A stretch of 64,000 nt of DNA, taken from positions 61,749,389 to 61,813,388 of the forward strand of contig CM069435.1 of the NCBI GenBank assembly GCA_035610365.1, written 5' to 3'. The position numbers and the translations under genes are program-made. This document shows, piece after piece, positions 23,735 through 36,274 of the stretch (the stretch's first letter is position 1; each line of letters begins with the position of its first letter). The notes under the pieces are model-generated. The model was not told where the DNA came from, made no database searches, and saw only the letters and a program-made list of their open reading frames with translations. The DNA is from Aquatica leii. Taxonomy: Eukaryota > Arthropoda > Insecta > Coleoptera > Lampyridae.

Positions 23735-26551
23735 TCATTTTAACGTCGACTAGTTTCCGAGATTCAGCACTTTTACAATTATTTAAAAACTACTTTTATA
23801 AAATAGAGAACATTTGGTAACAGCAGTATAACATTAGTTAATAAAAATAAAAAAGACAACAATAAGAGAATATAAATAGATAAAAATGTAGAAGAAATAT
23901 GTTTACAAAACTTTGTTTACGATATAAAATAATTCAATACAAATATAAAATAGATTAAAAGCAACAAAACAGCGGTGCAGCAACATTTTACAAGAATAAA
24001 AATTGCATAAAGGGACAAAGCTAAACAATTGCTAAAAATGACTAAATGTGAAGTATAATCTTTGATTTCTTTTTAAAAACGTTTTTGTTGTCTTCTAAAC
24101 TTGTGTTTAGTTTTTTTCTAAAACGTGTTTTTTGTATTATTGCTTTTGACATAAAAAATAATTAGAACTGCTTCCACATTAAATAGAATAGAAAAGTAAT
24201 ACTACACGTATAAAATTGTTATTTGTATCAATAGTGCAGAAAATGTTTTTTTGCTAGTATGAGTATAGTTAAGGTATAGCCGAAGCGTACAAAATGCAAA
24301 TACTAGCAAAATACGTTCAGAACTTGTAATACACAAATTTTTACCTATCTTTTTATAAATTTGTTAAAAACAGTTACTTATATTTAATAAAATTTAACAT
24401 ATGCTGTTGTTGTTTTTGAAATGTCTTTTACAATTATAATTTCAATACAATTATTTTTTTTAATAAGAGAATAAAACTATTATTATTTTTAACAGTTGCA
24501 AGATATAAGCAAAGTTATTAGATTTGTTTTAAAAAACAATGTTAGTGTTATAAACAATAACTCACGTAATAGTTTACGATAGTAATAACAAATCTAATAC
24601 AAATGACAGATGACATAAAAAATTAATGATCCGTATTAGTGCCAACTGCTAGCTATAAAATTCTACTACATTTTATCGGTCTAGCACGAAAAAACAAATT
24701 TTTCTGACAATTATGCTGCCTGTAAAAAAATAAAAACGAACGAAAAGACAAGAATTTTATTTATTATATTTTAGCATTTTAAACTAATACAACTAAACAA
24801 ACTAAAGTAACTTTAAATTACATTTGTATCTAAATTTAAAACGTTAATAATAATTTTAAATAAATAAATATTTTGCAACACAAAGTAGTTTTTTTGTTAG
24901 TTAAATTACAAGCAAACATTCGATAATAATTTTTAAATCAATAATTTGTATTAACAAACAAGGTTAAGAATAAAAAATACATTATTTTTAGAAACATTAC
25001 TTTCAACGTTTCTTAAAAAAAAACTGATTACAGTTTAATTTCCTGAGCGATATTATATTTTGAACGGTAATATACGAGTAAAAATAATTTATTTTGCAGG
25101 TCTTGTAGAAAATTGCAAAAACAAATGCCTGATAGCTTGTGTATTTCCTTTTGCGGTTAAATGTTAAAATAGAAATTTTGTGCTGGTTTTAAAAAATGAC
25201 AAATATAATAGTATATAATATTGCATTATTAATAACGCATATTTTAATGACTCGTGATATGAATTATACTAATTAATACAATAACGCTTTCAATGAAATG
25301 TTAACGTTTGTAGCGTGTGTTTTTGAAATGTATGATTAATTTCTACTAACAGGTTTGAATACAATTATACTTTTTACTTTATACCATGTTTTATAATCAA
25401 AAAGTTGTATTTTTGTAATCAACACTAGTATACAATTTTAGTTTGATTTAATCTTTTTTGCTCTCATAAAACATTCTTTGTTCATAAACTAATGTTGTGT
25501 TTAAGTTTCATATAAAAAAAAACTATAAAACTAAATTAAATTTTTAAAAATATTTATAATTATAAATTTACATTGGAATTATGTAATCTACAATAGGTAA
25601 CTTTTTTGAACAACGTACTGCAAAAATTAAAAAAAAGTTTTTAATTAAGTACATTAATTTAACAGTGTTATTTTTATAATTTAAAAAAATGAACAGTGAA
25701 TAATGATTATTAAAAAAATGATTATGCTAAAATCAGTTTTTTAAAAAAATAATAATAGTTTTTTATAATTGATAGTAATCTGCGATCTGTAAATTTAAAA
25801 CTACCTTTGCCACAAAACAAAATGTGAAGCCAATCGTTGTTTGTTTTGGTTTTTAAATTATAGAGAATGCTAGCAAAATTTAGAAATAATTTTATAAATA
25901 ATAAGGTATCTTAAAATGTATATATCAAAATACAATTTTTTTAATAATTTAAGGATTTTATTAGTAAAGTTTTACGCTTTGTATACTCTGTCTGGTGAAA
26001 CTTTGCAGTATTGAGCGGAAATTTGCAAACCCAACTTACAATAGAAAAGCTGTCTTTTACTAGACTGAAGATGCAGCAACGTTTTCAAACTTGTTCCTTA
26101 TTAGTAATTTAAAAATACTTTTTATTAATTGGCGGTAAAAAACCTAAAATAAAGTTGTGGTGCAAAGTTTCTGCAGGTAGATAATGCATTATTTTTCATA
26201 AATAGTTTGTAATAGACAAACGCTTAATAATTAAGTTTTCATAATTTTTTTTCTACTTGTAAAAACGAATATAATTCTTTTCATTATATGTATAAGACTG
26301 TCGCGATTTATTAAATTTATTTAGTTTTATTTTCTACTTATAATTAATTTTGGTTTTCTGTCAGTGAGTACTAATTTATAACTACATATCACATTGGCAT
26401 TGACTCTTTCTTTATTGATTTTTGTTCATTCACAGTTAACTTTTCATCTACTTTTGTGCCCTTTTCTTTAATGCGTCATCTGCTTTATTTTCATTTGGTG
26501 TATTTAAAATGGTGCCGGTGTGCCTGTTTCTCTGAAATAGTGTTATATATG
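23735..26551. other. AT-rich stretch, no recognised gene
   Basis: Long A/T-rich sequence with no motif-bearing frame. TGAAGATGCAGCAACG at about 26067-26082 weakly resembles the ALKM junction of the Penelope tail repeat but has no supporting flank. Confidence 0.5.
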
Positions 26552-28464
26552 CAGTGTCTCAATTTGGAAAGTTTGGATAAGAAATACATTTACAACAAAA
26601 AATTATATCAAAAATTACAAAATCCCGTTTAGACAATATGGGAGTGGGACTAAATTAACATAGTCAGTAGCCCCGGCCGCCCTAATTTTAAAAATGCAAA
26701 TTGCAATCCCGATTTATTACACATCGTTGAGAAGGTCTTAAAATATGCTATTCAAAAATACCAAAAAAGTGACATTCTTTTTGACAGTTTTGAAATCCTA
26801 GCAAATGATAAAGTTTGAGGAGATGCTGTCAATCCTTAAAATTGCACTGTGATGAAAAATTTTTATTTTTGGCAAAATTATCACATGTATCTCCGAGAAT
26901 ATCCAACGCTATTATTTTTGAGAATGTTGGGTATGATATTACAATACGAGTTCCATTATCTCAATAACGTCAATTAGGAGAAGCAGATAAAAGTTTTTTG
27001 TAATTTTGTTTTATCAAAGGTATTTGTTTAGTCCTTTTACTTATTGTTTGCAGGTATTTACATGTCAGTATTTATTGTTACTTTCAAATGTGTCATTGTT
27101 AAGTTTTTAATGAACTTGTTTTTTAAAAAGAATTTTTAAAATGTTATACTCAATTGGTGAACGGATTAAAATAATTTATTTTTACGCAAGTGAAAATCGA
27201 TGTGCTTTACGGGCGGCTACCGTATTCAATGCAGAGCATCTGGATAAAAATGTACGAGTGCGAGTTTTTGTGCAAAAATTTGCAATTGGTTCTGTAGCAA
27301 ATATCAAGATAAAAGAGCCAAGAATTCTGGATGAGGAGGTGCAAATAGAAATTTTGAGTTATGTCACAATCTAGAATTAACGGGAGTGTCACATGAATTG
27401 GTTCGAAAGGTCTTAAATGCACATATATTTTTTTTTATAAAGTGAATATTCGTCAAGAACTAATAGACAATGATTCTGATAGACGAATTCCATTTTGTGA
27501 AACTATTATTGAAAAACTTATACTACTACAAACAATATACTAACATTTTAAAAAAACATTTGTTTTTCTAATAAATACACATTCTTTTTAAACGGGTAGG
27601 TCAACAAACAAAATTGTCGTTATTGGGATAATGAAAATTCGCGTATTGTAGGAGAGCATCACACCCAATATCAACAGAAACTAAATGTGTGGGCTGGAAT
27701 TCTACGAGAACAATTTTTTGGATTTTTGTTTTTGAATTAAAATATTTCAAGTGAAATTGCTTAAAAACACAATAAAGCTGTTGATTCTTCAAACTATGGA
27801 AGATAAAATAGATAGCAAACTGTGATTAGATGCAAGTCTAGATGGTACTCCACCGCATTACGCCGTGTAAACCAGACAGTGACTAGATAAACATTAACCA
27901 AGAAAATGAATTGGTTGTAGAGGAGAAATCGAGTAGCCATCGCTTGATTTCACCGCTAAATTTCTTTTTTATGGGACTACATTAAATTAATCGTTTATAA
28001 GACAAAAACGGCAGATCTACAAGACTTAGAGCTATAAATTTTCGACGTTTATCGTGAGACTTTCCCAAAAGTGAGATAAGAAGTTGAATTTTACTTTTTT
28101 TGTTTAGAAAAAATACGGTAAACATTTTGAACAGTCTTTGTAATTCCAAAAAATATTTTAAAGTATGTTTTTAAAACGTTAACAGCATCTTTTAAAACTT
28201 TAATATTTGCTAATTATTTAAAAACTGTCAAGTGGAATGTCATTTTTTTTAGTATTTTTGTATAGTATTTTTAAAGACCTTTTTAACAATTTATTCTAAG
28301 TCGGGGGTTGCAATTTACATTTTTGAAGTTGGGGCGGCTGGGCGTAAAAGGGTCGGTAGGAGTGACCATGTCAATTTGGTTTTCTCTACGTATTGTCAAA
28401 ACGGGTTTTTGTAATTTTTGATAATTTTGTTGTAAACATTCAAAGTTTTTAAATTGACACACTG
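26552..28464 (+). mobile_element. Mariner-like element D with about 290-bp TIRs
   Basis: The left arm (26552-about 26840) begins CAGTGTCTCAATTT and the right arm (about 28175-28464), read in reverse complement, begins CAGTGTGTCAATTT. The arms stay alignable through AATTACAAAA(A)CCCGTTT, GCCGCCC(C/T)AA, AAATTGCAA(C/T)CCC, CAAAAATACCAAAAAA-like and TTGACAGTTTT segments. TA follows the right end; the left flank shows TG where TA is expected. Total 1.9 kb. A near-complete but broken transposase (27141-about 28060) lies in the centre on the plus strand. Confidence 0.85.
27141..28060 (+). pseudogene. Mariner-like transposase D, nearly full length, frameshifted
   Basis: Starts at ATG 27141: MLYSIGERIKIIYFYASENR (first helix-turn-helix), FNAEHLDKN, FVQKFAIGSVANIKIKEP, RILDEEVQIEILSY. 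A frame change near 27350 gives ELTGVSHELVRKVLNAH, then NIRQELIDNDSDRRIPFCE (about 27440-27500). The catalytic part reads FSNKYTFFLNG (first block, Asp changed to Asn), VNKQNCRYWDNENSR, HTQYQQKLNVWAGILREQF, LDASLDGTPPHYAV (second Asp kept, about 27840), PSLDFTAKFLFYG (third block, about 27935-27975) and RQIYKT. At least four stops interrupt it. Inactive, but the family is clear. Confidence 0.87.
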
Positions 28465-29800
28465 TATGTTAATATATTTCTCCTCGATGAATATTAATCA
28501 TCGATTTGCTCACCTGCTTCGATAGTAAACAGATTCCAACTTTATATCCAGCATTATGGGTTATTGTACAAAAGCTGTTGTCATTAAAAAAAATTTGTTT
28601 TGTATTTTAGAACAAAAGTTATAATTTCAATAAATACTTCAACAAAATGTTTTATTTATATTTTATTTTTACATCACCATTTACGATGCAAGACATCAAA
28701 GTTAACTTTGTAATTTTTTTGTTATGCATTTATGCAATTTTTTCACTCAGGTGTACGTGAGCAAGTTTTGACTATGAAAAGAGGTCGGTGAGCCAAAAGA
28801 GTTTAGGAATCAGCGCAACATCTGTTTTGAATGTCTTGGCTTTATTGGATTTGTAAACTCTTGGCAATTGCGATTTACTAACATTAATATTACGTGAATG
28901 TGCTCTCAATGATAGTCTGGGTAGTTTTTTTACTAAATCCATAGCAACAATACTTATGGCATTGTTTTCTTTTTTTTTCTAGACGTTAAGAACTGGTCGT
29001 TGCAAAATTTTTTTTAGGTTTTTGCATTACAGAAATTCGTGTTACATTAACGTTGGGAAATCACTTCTATTAGCAAACTCTCTCTCTCTCTAAGCTCATA
29101 ACACTAATCAACATAAATTTTGTGCTATAAAGTTAACATAATCTAGCAGTTATTAAAATTTAAACTAATGGCTACTACCAATTAAAATCGGACAAAAAGA
29201 TTAGTCAACAGTTGCTTTTTTAGTGTTCTATTTTTTTTCTTTGTCACACTGTTTTAAAAATCAGATATTGCAGATAAGAGTAGCAGTTATTATTGTAGAA
29301 TTTATTGTAGATCAATAATAATATTTTTTATGTTAAAAATGTTAAATAGTATTTCGGTCGTTCAAGATTTTGTGAATATTTTTTTAAATAAATACGCTTT
29401 TGTTGAACCTAAACAATGGCGGCTTAATTAATCAATTTAAGAAATCTTTCTGAAATTTTATATGACGCTATAATCATTTTAAACAACTCTTTTGGTAATG
29501 TAGCCTACTGTGAACAAGAAAGGTACTTTACCAAAAATGGTTCTTGCTCAACTGTCAAATCCTACCTAATTTTAGAAAAGCAAAAATACACTAAAAATAA
29601 CTCTCAAACTAAGCAGAGCTTAATTACAAAAATTTAGATTTAAAGATTTTTCGATTAGCACACTTCTTGTAAAATCAATTATGGTACACACTGTAGATGT
29701 GATGAATTACATTTTTGCTCTCCACTTTTTTATTTGTTTGGCCAAATTTTCTTTGCGCGTCTATTCAAATAGTACGTTATTTTTTTTTAATAGTTTGATA
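28465..29800. other. AT-rich stretch; short (CT)n run; no recognised gene
   Basis: Contains a short pure CT run at about 29079-29092. 28740-28900 is less AT-rich but gives no convincing frame in either direction. Confidence 0.45.
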
Positions 29801-29804
29801 TCTA

Positions 29805-29945
29805 TTCAGCCTTGAAATCTCTACATATTACTATGTATTTGTTTGATTGTTTATTAATGTCCTTGTCTAATTCTTGTAAATATTGGTTTAGCTCGTATTC
29901 AATACGTTTTGGTGATCTGGTACAGGAGTAAGCAATTATTTCGCC
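29805..29945 (-). pseudogene. LINE endonuclease-domain scrap
   Basis: Read on the minus strand: VDIGEIIAYSCTRSPKR, IEYELNQYLQELDKDI, SNKYIVICRDFKAE. The last word follows the G-D-F-N-A-K motif of the apurinic-type endonuclease of non-LTR retrotransposons (here R-D-F-K-A-E), and the preceding spacing fits. Only about 47 codons survive and no RT is attached. Confidence 0.5.
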
Positions 29946-29995
29946 TATATCGACCAATACAAAGCTTTTCCATTTCTTTAATTGTATATCTTTTT

Positions 29996-30014
29996 ACTTT
30001 CCTATAAGGAAAGT
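29996..30014. repeat. 19-bp perfect palindrome
   Basis: ACTTTCCTATAAGGAAAGT reads as a hairpin with an 8-bp stem (ACTTTCCT/AGGAAAGT) and a 3-base loop. It stands just upstream of the tandem duplication and may be the end of the same repeat. Confidence 0.7.
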
Positions 30015-30134
30015 ATAACGATCACAATTAAAAAAAAACATTTTTTTGCATAATTTTACGTTTCAAGATCCCCTGAATCAGAAAAATGTATTCTTGACAA
30101 AAAAAATTGGATGCTTGAGTTTGTCTGTGTGTAG

Positions 30135-30912
30135 CGATGTACCCACGATAACTCTCGAACCAAAAGTTCTAGTAACTTAAAATTTGGTATGGAGCTGGCT
30201 TTTCATATTCTCTCGGTTCTATCAAAAGATGGGTCTGATAAAGAAACCGGAAGTGGGTGTATCCGCAATTTTTAACAGTTTTTCTTATATAATTTTGTAC
30301 GTATGTAAATAATTCAAATTATTTTTGCAGTTTCTTAGAGATAATTCTTCTTAACAATTTATCCAAATAAAAATTTTTTCCCAAAATTAACAGTTTGTTA
30401 GATATTTGATTTATAATTTAAAGTAAATTTCATATATAATCTAGGTTAGAACCTGTCTGAAACAATTTTTTTAATCGAAAAAAATTACATAATCTTGAAA
30501 GGAAAGCAAGATACCTTAAAAATAACATTTTTTTATATTCTTTGAACTTGTTTATACACGAAGTGCTGCATCTTCCTTACATTATCTTTGTATGTACCCA
30601 CGATAACTCTCGAACTATAAGTCCTAGTAACTTGGAATTTGGTATGGAGCTGGCTTTTCATATTCTCTTGGTTTTATCAAAAGATGGGTATGATAAAAAA
30701 ACGGAAGTGGGCGTATCGTGCCAGTTTTAACAGTTTTCCTTATATAAATTTATACGTATGTAAATAATTCGAATTATTTTTACAGTTTCTTATAAACATA
30801 ATTTTTTCTAACAACTTATATAATTAAAAAAAATTCTAATTAGATATTTTATTTAAAATTTAAAATAAATCTATAAATATAATATAGGTTCGTATCCTGA
30901 CTGCGACAATTT
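30135..30912 (+). repeat. Tandem duplication, two diverged copies, period 455 bp
   Basis: Copy 1 is 30135-30472 and copy 2 is 30590-30912. Both start TGTACCCACGATAACTCTCG and share GGTATGGAGCTGGCTTTTCA, ATCAAAAGATGGGT, TACGTATGTAAATAATTC, CAGTTTCTTA and a GGTT...CCTG...ACAATTT end. The spacer between copies is about 117 bp. The 62-codon ORF at 30542-30730 lies across copy 2 and has no match in the homologous part of copy 1. I take the unit for a transposable-element fragment of unknown type. Confidence 0.85.
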
Positions 30913-33900
30913 AAAAAAAAAATTTTTTTTTAACAATCAATTTTATTTGAAAACTTGTTCTTATTATTTAGTGTGTCTTTTATAGTGATTGTTATTTTTT
31001 GAGTGCACTGCTTTTAACATTTTTTTTTCTTTATTTGTTGGTGGCTCATTGTCTGCGTGTTCATTTTTTTGTTTGCTTTGTTGTTTTTAATGTTTATGTC
31101 GTCTCTGTTTTATTGCTTTGTTTTTTCAATTTTTTTCAATAATTTTTAAATCATCTTTGTTGTAACTGATATAGCTCTCAAAAAGGTTAATTTCATTTTC
31201 TTATTATTTGTTGCATTTATTTTTATTTGTTGGTGTTGTTTTTGTTTTTGTTGTTTTGTCTCTAATTTTTTGGGTTTTACATTTTTGCTTTTGTAAAAAC
31301 TTTTTACTTTTCACAATTTTAATTTATATTTACAGATAATCCGTTACTTTTGCCTCAGGTTGTAAATTCAATTCAATTTTTTGTTTAACAAAAGCATAAA
31401 AATCAATCAAGAATTTATATGGTTACGTTTGGTTTTACTGATTAAAATTACTAATAAAAAGCAAAATCAACATTCAACAAGTCATTTTATTAAATGTGTT
31501 TATTTAACAAAATGTAGTACTAAGTGCTAATTTCATACATTAAATTTTTTTATTAATAACTTTAATCAGTGACAGTAACAGGAAGCATTGATTTTTTTAA
31601 ATCGTTAATTAAACGTTAAATAAACCTAATTAATTTTTTTTTAATTTTGATTTGAGGAAATATACAGCAATAAAAACGTTTTTAAAGAATTTTTAATGTT
31701 TCATGTTAATTTTATCAATCTTAATTAAGTTTAAAAAAAAGTGTTTTAATAGGAGTTTAATCTAATAAATGCTAATAATGTATGTAGCATACTAAACGAG
31801 CTCATTGCACAATATATTAATGCAGAAGCTGTTACGAAAGCAAATCAATATGGTACGCTTATTTAGAACTCGATAGTTACTAAGTTTATTACTCTCCTGG
31901 TTATGTAAATTTGTACATTAAAAACGTTTTATCTTGTGCACAGCTTTATACAATTGAACACAATATGCATTTCAAACAAACGGGAATAATTTACAGAAGC
32001 TTCTAATACTAACTGCACGAAACTTGATGCGTTTTTAAAATTTAACAATCGTTGTAAAGTAATTTATTAAACAGTATTTTTTTTCCTTTTGTATACTTAG
32101 TTTTAGTTATATAAAATTACTAGCATCCTTTCTTGCTGAAAACTTGTATAAAGTTATAAACTTGTTTAATTATTCAAAAGTTTTTCTTTTTATATTTACA
32201 AGTTTCATGTAACAACAAAACAAAATAAGGCTTTGCTACTTAAGAAATCAGTTTCTTAAACATAACGTAAACTACACGTAAGCAACTTTATTTCCTACCA
32301 GGAAATTTTTATGGTAATTTGATTATACTTAGAGCTAAAATTGTGTGTACATAATGCATATTAACGTAGATGGAAATTACTTACTTAATCTTGTAGAACT
32401 AAATTTAGCGGTTTATACAAGGATCTGTAAACATATCAAGATCCATAATATTACTGGTTGATAACAATTTCCTTGACTGATAAACTTTCACTAACTTGTA
32501 TTATAGTTTACCTAACTTTTGCATTAAATCTAAGATACGTTCGGAATCGGTATCTTGTTTATAGAGGTACATTAACAAACTACAAATCCGAAACGTATTT
32601 GATTAATTCTGTTGCTAGAGTTAAAAGCTACAAAATATTTATACGTTATTTTGTAATTTATATTAAACATGTTTTTTGTTTAATACATTAAAATTTTAAT
32701 ATACTTAAATCAAGTGAGTTAAAATTAATTAAAAAAGACGGTAATATTTGAGATTGTTCATTTATGCAATATTTTTTTATATTTTATTTTTAGAAATTCA
32801 AAAAAAATTTGAAGTTATTACTATTAGTTATAATTTTACCTACATCAGCAAGCTATAATTGCTTGTAACTATTCAGACACTTAATTAGTTCTAACAATTT
32901 GTCAATAATAAGCTTTAAAAACTATAACGCAATAAAATTTTTACTACCAAATTTATTTAAACGATACTTTGTTTAAATCTAATTATACACAATGCAACAA
33001 ACAAAAATAAAAATAGTTGAGAGTTTAACTATTCATTAATTTTCTTTGTAAAAATAAGAGATGAATTGTAAAGTTCAAGGTTTGTATACATATATAACAA
33101 AATTGTGTGAATTTGTTTATACCACAAAAATACGTAGAATATAACTTTGAAACATTAGTATTTATGTAAAACTGAGTTATAACCATTAGTATCAAAACCC
33201 ACATTATAAACAACACTATTATACAAACTATTATAAGTTTTTCGTTTTGGTTTCTTCAATTCAAATTGTATAGAAGAACAAGAAAATACTAATAAATGTT
33301 TTTTATTTTTTTAATTATTATTATTAATTAAAAAATTAAGTAGTTTGTTAAAAAATGTTTTTAAGAAGTTACATATAGTTTGTAAGTCTATAGATTTTAA
33401 AATGTGTATTTAAATCAAAAAACAAGCAAAGTTAATACAACGTCTAAAACCAAAAACATTTTAGTCTATTATTTTTGTTTTGATAAGAATAATTAGCATT
33501 TTTATTATGACAAAACCTTCAAACTTTGACGTTTATTTTTAAACGTAAATACAATAAATTTAATAAAAACAAAACATATTATTTTTGTAAACAATTCAAT
33601 ATTCAAATAGAAATGGTTGGTTATTTTTGTTATTAAAAGTTCAATGTGAAATCGTAAAAATATTTTAGTTAAGCATTTAGGTTTGCTGTTTTTGGTCATT
33701 TTAACGTAACATTTAGTTTTAGTTACATATTGTTAAAGCTTTTAAATATGCTTTTAGTTTGATATTATTTTGTTCACATGATGATTTGATTTTCCTTTTT
33801 TATTAATTTTTCATTTACTTCAATACAAACAAATTTTTTTATAACAATTTACATTTAATATTTTGTTTAAAAAATTCAAACATCTTGTTTAGTCAATCTT

Positions 33901-34110
33901 TTTTTTTAATTTTGATTATAACTTTTACATTCGTTTGTTATTTTTTACATAATTACAGATACTATAATTGTTTTTGTATTGCTTTAGTTTGTATTACTAA
34001 CTTTTTAGTTATTTGGTTGTGTTTATTAATTTTGCTAATTAGTTCTTTAATGGTTTTTCCACGTTTTGTTGTTTTCTTGTAGTTTTTTTTGTTTTATATA
34101 TTTTCTTACA
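30913..34110. other. AT-rich stretch with T-rich tracts, no recognised gene
   Basis: 31000-31320 and 33880-34100 are strongly T-rich on the plus strand, which creates long hydrophobic-looking frames (33885-34082) that I do not take for genes. Other ORFs (32458-32691, 33025-33216, 33505-33699) carry no motif. Confidence 0.5.
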
Positions 34111-34111
34111 C

Positions 34112-35097
34112 TATAGGCGATTCAAACTAAGCGATACGCTAACTGGCGGCGACGATTTGAACTACCGTTGCTACTATTAAGCTATCTTAATACGCGTACT
34201 TAATTTGTTGTTGTTTTATTTTTAATTTCTGCTGCGTTGATAAATATATTTTGTAAAAAAATGCACATAATTAACACTTATGGAACTGACAAACTTGTTG
34301 AACGACATGCAGTCTTCGTAGTGAAATTATAACTTAGAAAATCTGTTAGAAAAGAATAAGAAACTTTGTTTGCAACATTTTTAAATATCACATTGTTTTT
34401 ATCAAACAAGTATATATTTAGTTGTTATTCTAATTCTACATTAGCGTCAATAATAAAATTACATACGTTCAGACAAACTGCTCGACAGTAAAAAAAATAA
34501 GGGTTACGACACTACATTTGCCTTCCGTACAATATCTAACAATTAGAACTACAACTGATATAGCAAGCAAAACACTTCCAAGTAAAGGTGCTAATCATCG
34601 CTTTATTACAAAAGAAATTTAAATAAAGCCGATGCCTGATGAAGTTTGCGATGAGAAAACATTGTACCTAGATGCAAAGTGAAATTGATGTTTCTTAGTG
34701 ACTAATTGCACTATTAAGGACCCAATCGAACGATGCTGGCTGTAAATTGAGTTGTAACTAATTATTGTGTTGTTTTATAGCACGAAACTAAAACACAAAA
34801 CTATTAAACTACAATAAAACGACTAATAAATGCAATTTCTAACCTGTATACAAACTTATTTAGAATCACTAATAATATTAGTAAATCTTATGTAATGCTG
34901 AAAAAACTTATGGAACTATAAAAAAAAGATTATAAAGTACATAAATTAAGCTTTGGTTTTCAGAAAAAGCTTGTTACAACACAAAAAGAAATAGTATAAA
35001 TAGTATGGAAGTAAAGGCAACTATGACGTTTATCATTGCAACGTTAGTTCGTTCATTGCCGCTAGAGGCGCTGGGATCTTAAATTGAATCGCCTATT
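34112..35097. mobile_element. Candidate non-autonomous TIR element, about 1 kb
   Basis: The left end TATAGGCGATTCAAACTAAG and the reverse complement of the right end (AATAGGCGATTCAATTTAAG) match closely. Weaker similarity follows inward (CTGGCGGC versus CTAGCGGC; GAACTACCG versus GAACTAACG). No transposase motif lies inside. The size and the diffuse inner similarity fit a decayed non-autonomous DNA transposon, but I could not confirm a target duplication. Confidence 0.55.
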
Positions 35098-36274
35098 GTC
35101 TAACGATTTTGTTTTTGTATAGTGTTTTGTTATGGTTATTTTTTGTTTTGCAAGCTTTAATGTTCTTATGCTTACCTTTATAGTAATTTCTGTGTTTTTT
35201 AGTATTCTCTATTGTAATTTTTTTACTATTTTATTAAATTTATTGTTATTTTTATATGTTGTTTTTTTTTAAATAAAAATTTAAACTATGTCTTAATAAT
35301 GATTGTAATTAGCTTAAAGTAGACCAATTACTAAGGCACTTCCAGATAATTAAACGTATGAATGATAATATGCTTTGAAAATATAATATTAAACACAAAA
35401 TTATTTTAATTGTTACGAAAACGTGGCGGCGCCAACATGATTTCATGCTATAAAAAATTTAATAAAGCAACTACATTTTATTAGATAATATACTATAAGT
35501 ACCAATTATATTTGAATTTTGAAAGAATAAAATCTATTGTAGAATCAGTAAAGTGTTATAAGAGACTATTATATTTTATTTTAGAAACTTTTAAAAGGTT
35601 TTTCAGATTTTACAGACAATTTAAAAAAAGCAATATTAAAACGTATATTTTTACCACTAACTTACGATAGTAGAAATACTAAAAATATATTAGTCAAATC
35701 ATTCTATTAAATTGATTTGTTTTTATAGTTTAAAAACGTTATCTTAAATGTTTCCGCTAAATTTAAGAATATTATGTGACTGTATTTGCATTATTAAGCA
35801 ATCCGGTTTAAATTAATAAAAAACAGCATTTCTTGTGTCATAATTTTGCATTCTATTAAATATTTAAATTTATTTTATTAATTATATATAAATTTGTAAA
35901 ACTAATTTATTTTGTATAGCTTTCTAATCAAAAAATTATAGATCGCAATTACAATTTTCATTTGTTGGCGATAGATATAAACAATTTTTAATTTTGATCT
36001 GTCTGAGCTCCGATACTTTATTTTTCATTTATATTTTTTTGCAGTTTTCTTAACTTGAACTAATATGTCGCATAATAATTTTAAAACATTATAATGTTGC
36101 AATCATCAAGTTTTTAGTTGAGGTTTAGATTACATTTTTGTAATCTGTTTATCGACATCGACTAATTTACGTTTTTCGTTTATCACAGTTTTAAAAACTT
36201 TCTAATACGTCATGTTAATATAATTTTTATTGACATTAATAATAAAAAATCCAAGTAATTAAAACATTATTAGA
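35098..36274. other. AT-rich stretch, nothing recognised
   Basis: No motif-bearing frame, repeat or RNA gene seen. Confidence 0.5.

Noticed and set aside
28740-28900. Less AT-rich patch with a plus-strand reading VSQKSLGISATSVLNVL that resembles a helix-turn-helix.
   Set aside because: Nothing before or after it supports a transposase; likely coincidence.
33885-34082. Hydrophobic 65-codon ORF that looks like a membrane protein.
   Set aside because: The DNA is simply T-rich, which gives Phe, Leu and Ile codons; no conserved motif.
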